From Bog-756 sp963699105 (GTDB taxonomy: Bacteria; Actinomycetota; Acidimicrobiia; Acidimicrobiales; RAAP-2), in contig CAVOTI010000001.1 of NCBI GenBank assembly GCA_963699105.1, forward strand, positions 1,116,001-1,180,000: a stretch of DNA of 64,000 nucleotides, given 5' to 3'. Position 1 is the stretch's first letter. Each line of letters opens with the position of its first letter. Below, in pieces: positions 24,995 to 34,117 of the stretch. The notes under the pieces were generated by a model. That model was given only the letters and a program-made list of their open reading frames with translations. It made no database searches and was not told the origin of the DNA. The position numbers and the translations under genes are program-made.

Positions 24995-26494
24995 GTGCCC
25001 CTGGTCCGCATCAATCCGAAGATCAGCGTCAGCGTCGTCTTCGTGGCGGCCATGTTCATGAACATCATGGACATCACCATCGTCAACGTGGCCCTCCCCT
25101 CCATCGGCCGCCAGTTCGGTGTGTCCGAGGCATCCCTCGACTCGGTGGCGGTCGGGTACCTGGTCAGCCTGGCCGTGTTCATTCCGGCAGCCGGGTGGAT
25201 GGGCGACCGGCTGGGGTCCAAGCGGGTCCTGCTCTTCGCCATCGCCGTGTTCACCGGAGCGTCGGTGCTGTGCGGGTTGGCGGACAGCCTTCCCGAGTTG
25301 GTGTTCTTCCGGGTCATCCAGGGAGTCGGCGGCGGCATGCTGACCCCGGTGGGCATGGCCATGCTCTTCCGCACGTTCCCTCCCGAGGAGCGGGTGCGGG
25401 CATCGTCGATCCTCACTGTCCCCACCGCGGTGGCCCCCGCTCTCGGACCGGTGATCGGCGGCCTACTGGTGACCGACCTGTCGTGGCGGTGGGTCTTCTT
25501 CGTCAACCTGCCCATCGGCCTGGCCGCCTTCGCCTTCGGCCTGGTCTTCCTGGACGAGCACCGCCAGCCCCACCCCGGCCGCTTCGATCTCCCGGGGTTC
25601 CTGCTCTCAGGCATCGGCTTCGCACTGGTCATGTTCGGGGTGAGTGAGGGGCCCAGTCGGGGTTGGGACAGCGCCGGCATCTTGGGGAGCATCGCCCTCG
25701 GGGCCGTACTGCTCGGGTCGCTGGTCTTCGTGGAACTTCGGACATCCAAGCCATTGCTCCAGCTCCGTCTGTTCACCAACCGATTGTTCCGGTCGACCAC
25801 CGTCGTCTTGATGATCTCGGTGGCCGCCTTCCTCGGCGTGCTGTTCGTGGTGCCCCTGTTCTTCCAGATCGGGCTGGGACTCAACGCCCTCCAGTCCGGG
25901 CTCAACACGTTCCCCGAGGCCATCGGAGTGATGGCCGGGGCCCAGCTGGCCAGCCGCCTGCTCTACCCCCGTCTCGGCCCGCGGCGTCTGATCGCCGCCG
26001 GTCTGGTCGGCGTTGCCGCCGCCGAGGGGCTGATGTCGCTCATCGGGTTCGGTACCGACCTTTGGTGGATGCGCCTGTTGATGTTCGCCCTGGGGATGTC
26101 GATGGGCCACGTCATCGTGTCGGCTCAGGCCGCCTCGTTCGCCACCGTCTCCCACGCCGACACCGGCCAGGCCTCGTCGCTGTTCAACAGCGGCCGGCAA
26201 TTAGGCGGGGCGCTCGGTGTCGCCATTCTCACCACCGTCCTGGCCGCGGTGGGCACCACCCACGTCATCGACGGCCGTTCGGCGACCGATCTGTGGGCGT
26301 ACCACGCCGCCTTCCTGACCGCCGCCGGCCTGGCCCTGCTGGGGGCGGCCGTGGCCCTGACCATCAACGACGCCGACGCCCAGGCCACCATGGTGCGACG
26401 AGGGGGCCGCTCGGCCCGGCCACACGACGAACCGGCAGGACGGCACCCGGCTGTCGACCACGTTGTCGACCCGGCTGTCGACCCCGTGGCCTGA
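24995..26494 (+). CDS. MFS multidrug exporter (DHA2, EmrB/QacA type)
   Basis: About 499 residues from a GTG at 24995. Fourteen membrane segments are expected. The first helix carries FMNIMDITIVNVALPSIGR, the DHA2 motif; GWMGDRLGSKRVLLF is the loop 2-3 motif A; QGVGGGMLTPVGMAML and ALGPVIGGLL are motifs C. It probably exports drugs or metabolites with protons. The C-terminus is His/Asp/Pro-rich. A short array of GGGGTCCG repeats (about 24947-24978) lies upstream. No regulator adjoins. Confidence 0.85.
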   Translation: MPLVRINPKISVSVVFVAAMFMNIMDITIVNVALPSIGRQFGVSEASLDSVAVGYLVSLAVFIPAAGWMGDRLGSKRVLLFAIAVFTGASVLCGLADSLPELVFFRVIQGVGGGMLTPVGMAMLFRTFPPEERVRASSILTVPTAVAPALGPVIGGLLVTDLSWRWVFFVNLPIGLAAFAFGLVFLDEHRQPHPGRFDLPGFLLSGIGFALVMFGVSEGPSRGWDSAGILGSIALGAVLLGSLVFVELRTSKPLLQLRLFTNRLFRSTTVVLMISVAAFLGVLFVVPLFFQIGLGLNALQSGLNTFPEAIGVMAGAQLASRLLYPRLGPRRLIAAGLVGVAAAEGLMSLIGFGTDLWWMRLLMFALGMSMGHVIVSAQAASFATVSHADTGQASSLFNSGRQLGGALGVAILTTVLAAVGTTHVIDGRSATDLWAYHAAFLTAAGLALLGAAVALTINDADAQATMVRRGGRSARPHDEPAGRHPAVDHVVDPAVDPVA

Positions 26495-26529
26495 GACGGT
26501 GCGGCGCCAAGGCTGCGGTACAGTCACAT

Positions 26530-27351
26530 ATGGCCACCAAGGTCATGCTCGACATCGACGGGGTGCTGACCGTGTCGTGGCAACCGCTGCCCGGAGCCGT
26601 CGACGCCGTCGAGTGGCTCCGGAGCGAGGGAATCGACTTCCGGCTGGTGACCAACACGTCTTCGAGGTCGCGGCTCCAGATCGCCGACCTGCTGGCTCGG
26701 GCGGGCATGGCGGTAGACCCCGATTGCATCCAGACGGCCGTCACCTCGGCGGGGCGCTACCTGGCCGACACCTATCCCGGGGCCCGCTGCCACTTCCTGA
26801 ATCAAGGGGACGTCGATGAGGACCTGGAGGGGATCGGCGTGGTCGACGCCGGCCGCGCCGACGTGATCCTCCTCGGTGGTGCCGGCCCCAGTGTGGGCTA
26901 CGAAGAGCTGGACGCCGCCTTCAAGCGGGCCATCGACGGCGTCCCGGTGATCGCCCTGCATCGCAACACCCGCTACCAGACCGACCGGGGTCCTGCCCTC
27001 GACATGGGGGCGTTCATCGTCGGGCTCGAGGCGGCGGCGTCCATCGAGATCACCGTGGTCGGGAAACCGGCCGCCTCGTTCTTCGAGGCGGCGCTGTCCG
27101 GGCTCGGTGCCGACCCCGGCTCGACCCTCATGGTCGGTGACGACCTGGTGTCCGACGTCCTCGGAGCCCAGGCCGTCGGCATCACCGGCGTGCTGGTCAG
27201 GACGGGCAAGTTCCGCCCGTCCGACCTCGACCAGGTGGCCGAGACCCCGGACCACGTGATCGGCGACGTCGGGGACCTCCCGCCGCTGCTGGTCCGGCTG
27301 GCCGGGGCGGGCCACCGGCCACGGGACGGGGAGGGCCGGGTCGCCTCATGA
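26530..27351 (+). CDS. HAD-superfamily IIA phosphatase (LHPP/NagD-like)
   Basis: 273 residues from the ATG at 26530, 35 bases after the MFS stop. VMLDIDGVLTVSWQPLPGAVDAVEWLR contains the nucleophilic Asp and the general-acid Asp; VTNTSSRSR is motif II; VVGKPAASFFEAAL and LMVGDDLVSDVLGAQAVG are motifs III and IV. The family dephosphorylates small phosphate esters, with LHPP-like members acting on pyrophosphate or phosphohistidine. It may share the MFS transcript, but the functions need not be linked. Confidence 0.85.
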   Translation: MATKVMLDIDGVLTVSWQPLPGAVDAVEWLRSEGIDFRLVTNTSSRSRLQIADLLARAGMAVDPDCIQTAVTSAGRYLADTYPGARCHFLNQGDVDEDLEGIGVVDAGRADVILLGGAGPSVGYEELDAAFKRAIDGVPVIALHRNTRYQTDRGPALDMGAFIVGLEAAASIEITVVGKPAASFFEAALSGLGADPGSTLMVGDDLVSDVLGAQAVGITGVLVRTGKFRPSDLDQVAETPDHVIGDVGDLPPLLVRLAGAGHRPRDGEGRVAS

Positions 27352-27379
27352 CTGGGCTCGCCCCCGCGGTGGTGGGCAC

Positions 27380-28615
27380 CTAGTTGTCGTAGTCGATGGC
27401 CACTTTCTTCCTGATCGAGTCGATCGTCTCGGCCAGGGCCTGGTGATCGGGGGTCCGGCCTCGCACGGTGAGGACCTGTGAGTCGGTTCCCTCCCGCCAG
27501 TCGACGGCATCGCCGGGTCGGCGGCGCAGATTGACGGTGTCGACGCCGGTCAGGGCGGACACCTCCTCCAGGCCGGTGACGGACTCGACCCGACGGGCGG
27601 CCACGGGGGGTTGCAACATCAACCAGAAGCCGACCCCGAAGCACGGGGCGAGTCCTTCGAACCTGACGGGAATGCCCGCCGCCACCTGGCAGGCAGACCG
27701 GAACAGGTTGACGGTCGACACATCGTGGAGGACGAACGGGGGACGCCCGCCCAGTCGACCGTTCACTTCGATCAGCATGGGACCGTCGGGAGTGAGCTTG
27801 ATTTCGGTGTGGATGACCGCGTTGGCGATGCCCAGCGCCTCGACCGACGCATCGACCATGGCCAGCACCGGCCCGTGGAGCCGGGGCTCGAGGAGCCCGG
27901 GGATGAAGTTGCCGGTCTCGCGGAACGGCTCGGCCAGGGGGAACCGACCGGTGATGGCGACGTGGCTCGGCCGTCCACTGCTGACCACGCTCTCGACCGA
28001 CAGGTAGGTCGCCGCCCAGTCGTCCTCCCACGGGGCATCGTAGAGGTACTGCTCCACCACACTGCCGACTCCGTGGGCGTCCCCCCCCAACAGGCCCACC
28101 AGCTCGGCGGGGTCAGCCACGTGGCGGATGCCCCGGCTCCCACTCCCCTCGGCCGGCTTGAGCACCGCCGGATACTGGATGGAGGCCGCCAGCCGGCGCA
28201 CCTCGTCGTCGGACGGATCGGCCGGGACGGGCCAGAACCGGGGTCCGGCGATACCGGCGTCGCCGAGGACGGCCCGCTGGAGCCGCTTGTCCACCAGGGC
28301 GTGGGCCGTCGCCGGCGAGTGGTAGCTGAGTCCGAGGTGCTCGGCCAGGGCGGCAGTGGCCTCCACGTGATCGTCGACGAAGGTGACGATGCCATCGGGG
28401 CGGTGGGCGGCCAGAGTCCGGGCGGCCTGGTCGAGGTCGAGTCCCTCGACGTCTACGACGGGACCGAGGCGCGGGAGCAGGCGGGCCGAACCCTCGTCTC
28501 CGGGCTGGGTACCATCCACCACCCACAGGATCTCGGCCGCATCCCCGACCTGCTGGAACAGGTCCAACGGGAAGAACGAACGCTCATGATGCAGTACGGC
28601 GATCCGGGGTCGCAC
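27380..28615 (-). CDS. ATP-grasp ligase, partner of the upstream ACAD
   Basis: 411 residues from a GTG at 28615 that shares one base with the preceding TAG (TAGTG), so translation is coupled. An N-terminal pre-ATP-grasp domain (about 1-100) leads into PAVLKPAEGSGSRGIRHV (the ATP-lid region) and VESVVSSGRPSHV, with HTEIKLTPDGPMLIEVNGRLGG carrying the metal-binding Glu and Asn. The family joins a carboxylate to an amine or thiol through an acyl phosphate. The acceptor is unknown. With the ACAD it may form a small modification pathway, which is inference. Confidence 0.85.
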   Translation of the reverse strand: MRPRIAVLHHERSFFPLDLFQQVGDAAEILWVVDGTQPGDEGSARLLPRLGPVVDVEGLDLDQAARTLAAHRPDGIVTFVDDHVEATAALAEHLGLSYHSPATAHALVDKRLQRAVLGDAGIAGPRFWPVPADPSDDEVRRLAASIQYPAVLKPAEGSGSRGIRHVADPAELVGLLGGDAHGVGSVVEQYLYDAPWEDDWAATYLSVESVVSSGRPSHVAITGRFPLAEPFRETGNFIPGLLEPRLHGPVLAMVDASVEALGIANAVIHTEIKLTPDGPMLIEVNGRLGGRPPFVLHDVSTVNLFRSACQVAAGIPVRFEGLAPCFGVGFWLMLQPPVAARRVESVTGLEEVSALTGVDTVNLRRRPGDAVDWREGTDSQVLTVRGRTPDHQALAETIDSIRKKVAIDYDN

Positions 28616-29775
28616 TACAGGTCCTTGCGGACCAGGAGGGTCTGGGCCATGGCCTGCAGGGCGCGGTCGTTGTTGACCATGAGCGGTGCCGCCGCCGCGT
28701 CACGCATGATCCGCGACATGCTCACCGGCGACTGGTTGTGGTAGCCGGTGAGCCCGCAGATGGCCATGGCCCGCTGGACGATCTCCAACACCAGGGTGGA
28801 GGACGACAGCTTGAGGTTGTCCATCCGGCTGGAGAACCGGAGCGTCTCCACCTCGGGCGTGTCCTTGTCGAGGTCGTAGCGCACGGCGCCACCGGCCACC
28901 ACCTCACGCAGCTGGTGGAGGTACACGCCGAGCTCGGCCAGCCGCAGGGGGGCGGTGGGCGACGCTGCGGTGGTGGTCGGAGAACTCCGGTTCGAGCGGG
29001 CCTGGGTGCGCACCGATGTGTGGGCCCGGCGGGCCGCCGACTCCCCGAGCCCCAGCCACACCGAGCTCAACAGCACGGCACTGGCCGGGAGCGACGTCCT
29101 CATGAACACATCGGCGTAGTCGGCGATGACCAGATCGGCGGGCACATCGGCCACCAACCGGGCCGGACGGCTGCAGGTGCCGCGCAGGCCGACGGTGTCC
29201 CAGTCGCCCGTCGGCTCCAGCCGAAGGCTGGGCGGGAGGCAGACCACCATGACCTGATCGTTCCCCTGGCTGTCGGGGGTGCGCCGGGCGGTAGCCAGTA
29301 TCCCGTCGGCATACTCGCCGTAGGACACGGTCGACGCCTGCTTCTCTATGCGGAATCCCTCGCCGGTGGGCTCGAGGGCGCACAGGCTGGTCCGACGCTC
29401 TCCGCCCAGGCCGATCTCGCTGTTGGCGTTGGCCAGGAGCAGGTCTCCGGCCACCACCGACGGAAGAAGGCGGTCGCGCCCAGAGTCCGTGCCGTGGCGC
29501 ACCAACGAGGCGACCTGAATGTGATGCATGGCCAGGATCAAGCCACTGGACGCACAGTGCTCGGCTATGGCCACCACCATGGCCGACGTCTCCTGGAGGG
29601 ACAGGCCCGGGCCTCCCCACTCGGGCGGGACCAGGGCTCCCAACAGTCCGGAACGGCGCAGTTCCGCCACCGTCTCAACCGGGAACCGAGCTTCGGCGTC
29701 CACGTCGGCGGCCCAACGGCCTGCCACGTCCCTTCCGATCTGGCGCGCTGCAGCAAGCAAATTGACCTCGATCAC
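28615..29775 (-). CDS. Acyl-CoA dehydrogenase family protein
   Basis: 386 residues from a GTG at 29775. The N-terminal helices (RFPVETVAELRRSGLLGALVPPEWGGPGLSL), the NANSEIGLGG segment and a C-terminal helical domain (DNLKLSSSTLVLEIVQRAMAICGLTGYHNQSPVSMSRIMRDAAAAPLM) fit the ACAD fold. The more common SEPGSGSD and EIQRNI motifs are replaced, placing it in a divergent branch, possibly acting on carrier-bound or unusual substrates. It is the first gene of a coupled pair with the ATP-grasp ligase and diverges from the DAO-type gene 120 bases away. Confidence 0.8.
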   Translation of the reverse strand: MIEVNLLAAARQIGRDVAGRWAADVDAEARFPVETVAELRRSGLLGALVPPEWGGPGLSLQETSAMVVAIAEHCASSGLILAMHHIQVASLVRHGTDSGRDRLLPSVVAGDLLLANANSEIGLGGERRTSLCALEPTGEGFRIEKQASTVSYGEYADGILATARRTPDSQGNDQVMVVCLPPSLRLEPTGDWDTVGLRGTCSRPARLVADVPADLVIADYADVFMRTSLPASAVLLSSVWLGLGESAARRAHTSVRTQARSNRSSPTTTAASPTAPLRLAELGVYLHQLREVVAGGAVRYDLDKDTPEVETLRFSSRMDNLKLSSSTLVLEIVQRAMAICGLTGYHNQSPVSMSRIMRDAAAAPLMVNNDRALQAMAQTLLVRKDL

Positions 29776-29895
29776 GTGGATACGACGATAGCGGTCGTTG
29801 GTCGGCTGGGGAAGAACACCCAGCTCTCGTCACGTCGAGTGCCGGGCCGCCAGTACGGCGAGGCGGCCCCGGCCCGGTTCCGCCAAGATGCAGTC

Positions 29896-31077
29896 ATGGA
29901 ACCAATGGCCACGAGCGCATCGGGCGCATCGGTCGTGGTGGTCGGGGGCGGACTGGTCGGGATGTCCCTCGCCTACGAGCTCGTCAGCGCCGGAGCCGAC
30001 ACCATCCTCATCGATCGCCACGATCCCGGTCGGGCCACCGATGCCGGTGCCGGGATCCTGTCCCCCGAGACCAATCTGGACCCCGACCCCGGGCTCTTCG
30101 CCTTCGGGTCGGCCGCCGCCCGCCACTATGCGACCCTCACCGGGCGTCTGGAGGACGACGGTGTGCCCGACACCGGATACGGCGTCACCGGGTCGCTGCT
30201 GGTGGCCGAGCGCCCGGGAGACGACGAGACCATGGCCATGGCGGTGGAACTGGTCGGACGACGTTCACCGGGGCTGGCCGAAGAGATCGAGCCGGGCGAG
30301 GTGTCCCGGTTCTTCCCGTTGCTCGGCCCGGTCCGCCGCGCCCTGTTCAATCCGGCGGGGCGTCGAGTCGACGGGCGGGTCCTGAACGAGGCGCTCCGCC
30401 GGGCGGCCCAGACCAGAGGGCTCCGGGTGATCAGCTCGGGTGCCACCGGGATGGCCCTCGACCGCCGTCGCCGCGCCGTCGAGGGTGTGGTCACCGATGA
30501 CGGGACGGTGGCCGCCGACACCGTTGTCATCGCCGGGGGGGCATGGTCGCCGGAGACGGCGGAAGCCTTCGGGGTCACCATTCCCGTGTACCCGCTCAAG
30601 GGCCAGATCATCCACCTGTCCGTTCCCGGCGCCGATACCCGGGCCTGGTCCATCGTCCAGCCCGTCCTGAGCTACTACCTCGTGCCGTGGCCGGACGGGC
30701 GCGTGGCCTGTGGCGGGACCATGGAGGCCAGCGCCGGCTTCGACCATCGTCCGACGGCCGACGGCCTGCACCAACTCCTGCGCGAATGCCTCCGCACCGC
30801 TCCCGGGCTGGCCCAGTCGACGGTGGCGGAGGTCAGGGTGGGCACGCGACCTTCGACGCCGGACGACCGGCCCATCCTCGGTCGGCTCCCGGGTTGGACC
30901 AACGCCTTCGTGGCCACCGGGCACGGCGCCGAGGGACTGCTGCTCGGCCCACTGAGTGCCCTGATAGTGGCCCGGGAGGTGCTCGGAATCGACGGGACGC
31001 CCGAAGGCCTGTCGCCTGACGCCCTGTCTCAGGTGCTCGAGTGGTGTGCCCCCGGGAGGTTCGCCGGAAGCTCGTAG
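29896..31077 (+). CDS. FAD-dependent D-amino-acid/glycine oxidase-type protein (DAO)
   Basis: 393 residues from the ATG at 29896. VVVVGGGLVGMSLAYELVSAGADTILIDRHDPGRATDAGAGIL is the FAD Rossmann motif GxGxxG with the trailing Asp. The substrate domain and C-terminus WTNAFVATGHGAEGLLLGPLSALIVAREVLG match DAO-family glycine oxidase/ThiO or related amino-acid oxidases. It would oxidise an amine to an imine and produce hydrogen peroxide. It is divergent from the ACAD/ATP-grasp pair and shares the intergenic promoter region. Its end overlaps the convergent esterase gene by 49 bases. Confidence 0.85.
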   Translation: MEPMATSASGASVVVVGGGLVGMSLAYELVSAGADTILIDRHDPGRATDAGAGILSPETNLDPDPGLFAFGSAAARHYATLTGRLEDDGVPDTGYGVTGSLLVAERPGDDETMAMAVELVGRRSPGLAEEIEPGEVSRFFPLLGPVRRALFNPAGRRVDGRVLNEALRRAAQTRGLRVISSGATGMALDRRRRAVEGVVTDDGTVAADTVVIAGGAWSPETAEAFGVTIPVYPLKGQIIHLSVPGADTRAWSIVQPVLSYYLVPWPDGRVACGGTMEASAGFDHRPTADGLHQLLRECLRTAPGLAQSTVAEVRVGTRPSTPDDRPILGRLPGWTNAFVATGHGAEGLLLGPLSALIVAREVLGIDGTPEGLSPDALSQVLEWCAPGRFAGSS

Positions 31078-32102
31078 CGCTGGAAGAATTGCCACATCGC
31101 CTCGTTGGCGTTCACCAGGACGATCCCTTTCCCGACTCCTTGCAGGATCCACGTGCCGGGGGCGGTGTTGAACGTGCTGCCAGGCCAGACGTGTCCCGAC
31201 CCGGTGAACCGCCACAGGGCGACCTCGGTGCCCTGGCGGCAGTCACCGTAGGTCACCAGGGTGGCCGTCTCCCCGGCCGAGACCGAGCCGGCGGCACCGA
31301 CGATCGGGGTCCCGTCGTGGGGCGTGGCGTTGCACCCGTCGGCCTTCACCCACTGGTCGATCCCCTCCATCACCGACAACCGGAGCCGCGGGTTTCGGTT
31401 GGGCACGCCCTGCCACTTGGCGATCGGGTCGTTGATGCTGTGGAACTCCATGGTGGGAACCGGCCGACTCGGGTGGATGGTGGGGAGCTCCACCTGACCC
31501 GATACCGAGGAGATGGCAGCGACATGGTCGGACGCCTCCGAGGCCATGGCGTAGGCCATCATCCCGCCGTCGGAGATCCCGGTGAAATAGACGCGACGGA
31601 GGTTGACCGGGGTGTGCTTGGCAATGTCGGCGATGACGTCGAGGAGGAAACCCACGTCGTTGACGTCCTTGGTCATCGGAAGCCCACAGCACTGGCCGGC
31701 GTTCCACCCGTACTGGGCCTGCTTGGCTACGGGATCGGGCGTCAGCACCTTCGAGATCCTCGTACCGTTGGGATAGGCCACCAGATACCCGTTCTGGTCG
31801 GCGTTGGCGTCCATGCCCGAGGTGATCTCTTCGAGTTGGGCGTTCTGGGTCGCCCCGTGGAGGTTGAGGACCAGGGGGAGCGGTTTACCCTGGGCGGCGG
31901 CCGGAGGCACGTGCAAGAGGTAGTCGCGGTGAAGGTCGTCGAAGGTGAGCGAGAACTGATAGGAACCGCTCTTCGGAGCCAGCTCCGGCACCGTCTGGGC
32001 GGCGGCCGGGGAGACCGACATCGGTCCGACCGTCATCTGTGACATCAGCACCGCCAACACCGGTGCGACCACTGCGGCTCCACGCCGCCATGCGGTGGTC
32101 AT
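31029..32102 (-). CDS. Secreted PHB-depolymerase/feruloyl-esterase-like alpha/beta hydrolase
   Basis: 357 residues from the ATG at 32102, with another ATG upstream at 32132. A signal peptide is evident (AAVVAPVLAVLMSQMTVGPMSVSPAAAQ). YLLHVPPAAAQGKPLPLVLNLHGATQNAQ begins the hydrolase; GISDGGMM holds the nucleophile serine, SINDPIAKW the aspartate region and GSGHVWPG the histidine. This is the LpqC-type family that cleaves polyesters, feruloyl esters or similar polymers outside the cell. The cysteines in GQCCGLP and KADGCNA may form disulfides. Confidence 0.85.
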   Translation of the reverse strand: MTTAWRRGAAVVAPVLAVLMSQMTVGPMSVSPAAAQTVPELAPKSGSYQFSLTFDDLHRDYLLHVPPAAAQGKPLPLVLNLHGATQNAQLEEITSGMDANADQNGYLVAYPNGTRISKVLTPDPVAKQAQYGWNAGQCCGLPMTKDVNDVGFLLDVIADIAKHTPVNLRRVYFTGISDGGMMAYAMASEASDHVAAISSVSGQVELPTIHPSRPVPTMEFHSINDPIAKWQGVPNRNPRLRLSVMEGIDQWVKADGCNATPHDGTPIVGAAGSVSAGETATLVTYGDCRQGTEVALWRFTGSGHVWPGSTFNTAPGTWILQGVGKGIVLVNANEAMWQFFQRYELPANLPGAHHSST

Positions 32103-32168
32103 GGTCTGGGCCCCCTCTGGCATCGGCAACATCCTCCCCGAGCGGGCCGACAGTACCGCACCGACCGC

Positions 32169-33059
32169 TCAGGACTCGGTCCGGGCCCGCGCTTTCGATT
32201 CGGCGGCCAGCACCTTGGCCCGCTCGGCGTTGCGCTTGGCGGCGTCCCGCGGGCGGAGGCCGTCCTGATACACGCTCTTGATGTACTCCTGGACGTCCTT
32301 CGACGCCGAGGCCACCGTCAGCAGGTCGTTCGACTGCTGGAGATGGGTACGCAGACCCATCATGTCCCACGCCCGCCGGATGTTGGCCTTGGCCGCCATG
32401 AGGGTCGACAACGGCGCCTGGGCCACATGGAACGCCAACTCGTTGACTTCGTCCTCCAGGCGGTCCAGCGGGACCACCCGGTTGATCAGGCCCATCTCCT
32501 TGGCCTCCTGGGCACTGAGCTCCTGGCCGGTGTACATGTACTCCGAGGCCCGCTTCCAGTTCATGAAGATCCACGGTTCGATTCCCGTCTCCATGGTCGG
32601 CATGGCCATGCCCTGGAGCACCGGGAACTGGAAGTAGGCGTCCTCGGAGGCCACCGTCATGTCGGTGAGCAACCCCCACACCGTGCCGCCCCCCAGGCAG
32701 TAGCCGTGGACCTGGGCGATGGTCACCTTGGGCAGGTCCCACAGCTTCAGCACCGGGGTGCCGTAGATGTCCCACTGCCCCTTCCACGGACTGCCGAGCT
32801 TGGCCGTGCTCTCTTGGATCTCGCGCATCTCGGTCCCCGGCGTGCCCACCACCACGTGACCGGCACTGAACCCGGGGCCGTTGGCTTTGAGGACGACCAC
32901 CTTGATGTCGTAGTCGCCCTCGGCATCGTCCAGGCAGGCGTCGACGTCGAACACCAGATCGGACGACTGGATGTTGGCCTTCTCCTCGAAGTCCAACGTG
33001 ATCCAGGCGACCGGTCCGTCCTTGGTGTAGATGACCGTCCCCAGTCTCTTGGTCTCCAT
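32169..33059 (-). CDS. Enoyl-CoA hydratase/isomerase family protein
   Basis: 296 residues from the ATG at 33059. The crotonase fold is seen in VAWITLDFEEKANIQSSDLVFDVDACLDD, GPGFSAGH (oxyanion-hole loop) and ITAQVHGYCLGGGTVWGLLTDMTVASEDAYF-like segments. The usual GLxxGG...LALACD region is varied. It adds water to an enoyl-CoA or isomerises it. It could serve beta-oxidation along with the nearby acyl-CoA dehydrogenases, though it is not in the same operon as them. Confidence 0.85.
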   Translation of the reverse strand: METKRLGTVIYTKDGPVAWITLDFEEKANIQSSDLVFDVDACLDDAEGDYDIKVVVLKANGPGFSAGHVVVGTPGTEMREIQESTAKLGSPWKGQWDIYGTPVLKLWDLPKVTIAQVHGYCLGGGTVWGLLTDMTVASEDAYFQFPVLQGMAMPTMETGIEPWIFMNWKRASEYMYTGQELSAQEAKEMGLINRVVPLDRLEDEVNELAFHVAQAPLSTLMAAKANIRRAWDMMGLRTHLQQSNDLLTVASASKDVQEYIKSVYQDGLRPRDAAKRNAERAKVLAAESKARARTES

Positions 33060-33159
33060 GGACTGCTCCTGTCATGACGGCCGGCCGAGTCCCGGCCCGC
33101 GGCGTAGCGAAGCTACCAAAGAAGGCTGTCCGTGTCCCTGGGCCGCCACGGCCCACGGC

Positions 33160-33894
33160 TCAGGGTGCAGCCACCTCACGGATCAGCTCTGGGCTGTCGT
33201 TGCCGACGTTCCCGACGTCGCCACTGACCGGGTAGTGCACGAGGGTTCCGGGCGGCCCGGGGACGAGCAGTGGCTCGAGCTCGTGGCGAGCCGTCACCTC
33301 GGGGTCCAACCAGTGGGCCCAGGTGTCGGGGTCGAGCACCACCGGCTGACGGTCGTGAATGGGCATGTCCGGCCCGGCCTCGGTGGTGATGATGGTGGCG
33401 GTACGGAGCTCGGTTCCGTCGGCACCCTTCCAAAACTCCCGCAACCCGGCGAACACCACCGGCTCCCCGTCGGCCCGCTTGAATGCGTACGGCTGCTTCG
33501 GTGATCTGGGCGACGCCGGCGGACTCGGCAGACCCGGCAGACCCGGTGCAGCCGGAGCCCCCGGCGCCCACTCGTAGAAGGCGTCGGCCGGCACCAGAAT
33601 CCGTCCCTGCCGGAACGCCGCCCGGAACATCGGCTTGGTGGCCACCGTCTCCGCCCGGGCATTGAAGGTGTTACGAATCTTGGCCGGGTCCTTGGCCCCG
33701 GTGGGCACCAGTCCCCACCGGAAGACACTCATGTGGCGCCGGCCGTTTCCGTCCTCGGCCACCCCGAGGATCTCGGACATCGGGCCGATGTTCCATCGCC
33801 GACCCAGACCCTCGGCCAGCTCGGGGTCGAGACCGGCCTCCAACAGGTGGGTGAGGCGCGGGATGTCCGAGTACAGGGCGATCCGGCCGCACAT
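33160..33894 (-). CDS. SRAP-family abasic-site DNA-protein crosslink protein (HMCES/YedK)
   Basis: 244 residues beginning MCGRIALYS. Cys2 becomes N-terminal and forms a thiazolidine with abasic DNA. FNARAETV, DAFYEW and MPIHDRQPVVL are the conserved Asn/Glu/His active-site blocks. A low-complexity insertion rich in Pro/Gly/Ala/Ser (PGAPAAPGLPGLPSPPASPRSPK-like, about 125-147) sits after FYEW. The protein shields abasic sites in single-stranded DNA during replication. The start codon is confirmed by the need for Cys2. Confidence 0.9.
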   Translation of the reverse strand: MCGRIALYSDIPRLTHLLEAGLDPELAEGLGRRWNIGPMSEILGVAEDGNGRRHMSVFRWGLVPTGAKDPAKIRNTFNARAETVATKPMFRAAFRQGRILVPADAFYEWAPGAPAAPGLPGLPSPPASPRSPKQPYAFKRADGEPVVFAGLREFWKGADGTELRTATIITTEAGPDMPIHDRQPVVLDPDTWAHWLDPEVTARHELEPLLVPGPPGTLVHYPVSGDVGNVGNDSPELIREVAAP

Positions 33895-34117
33895 GACCTC
33901 GAGCCTACGGCGGGGACGGCGGGCGACGATCCGGCGGTTGGCCGAGGGGCCATCGGCTGTCGGTAGCATTGGCAGCCATGGATCCCGACTCGTCGACAGG
34001 GCCGGGCCCGGTGAGGTCTGGATCCAGCCGGGGCACCGGTCCGGGCCACGTTGGGACCCGCCCACCCCACAGCCCCGGCCAAGGCCGGTAGGACGTCCCG
34101 TCGTGCCAGGGCCGGCG

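Noticed and set aside
33895..34117. SAM or SAH riboswitch before the CBS-CGL operon
   Set aside because: I looked for the conserved cores of SAM and SAH riboswitches and found none; the region is short and partly coding for the N-terminal extension.
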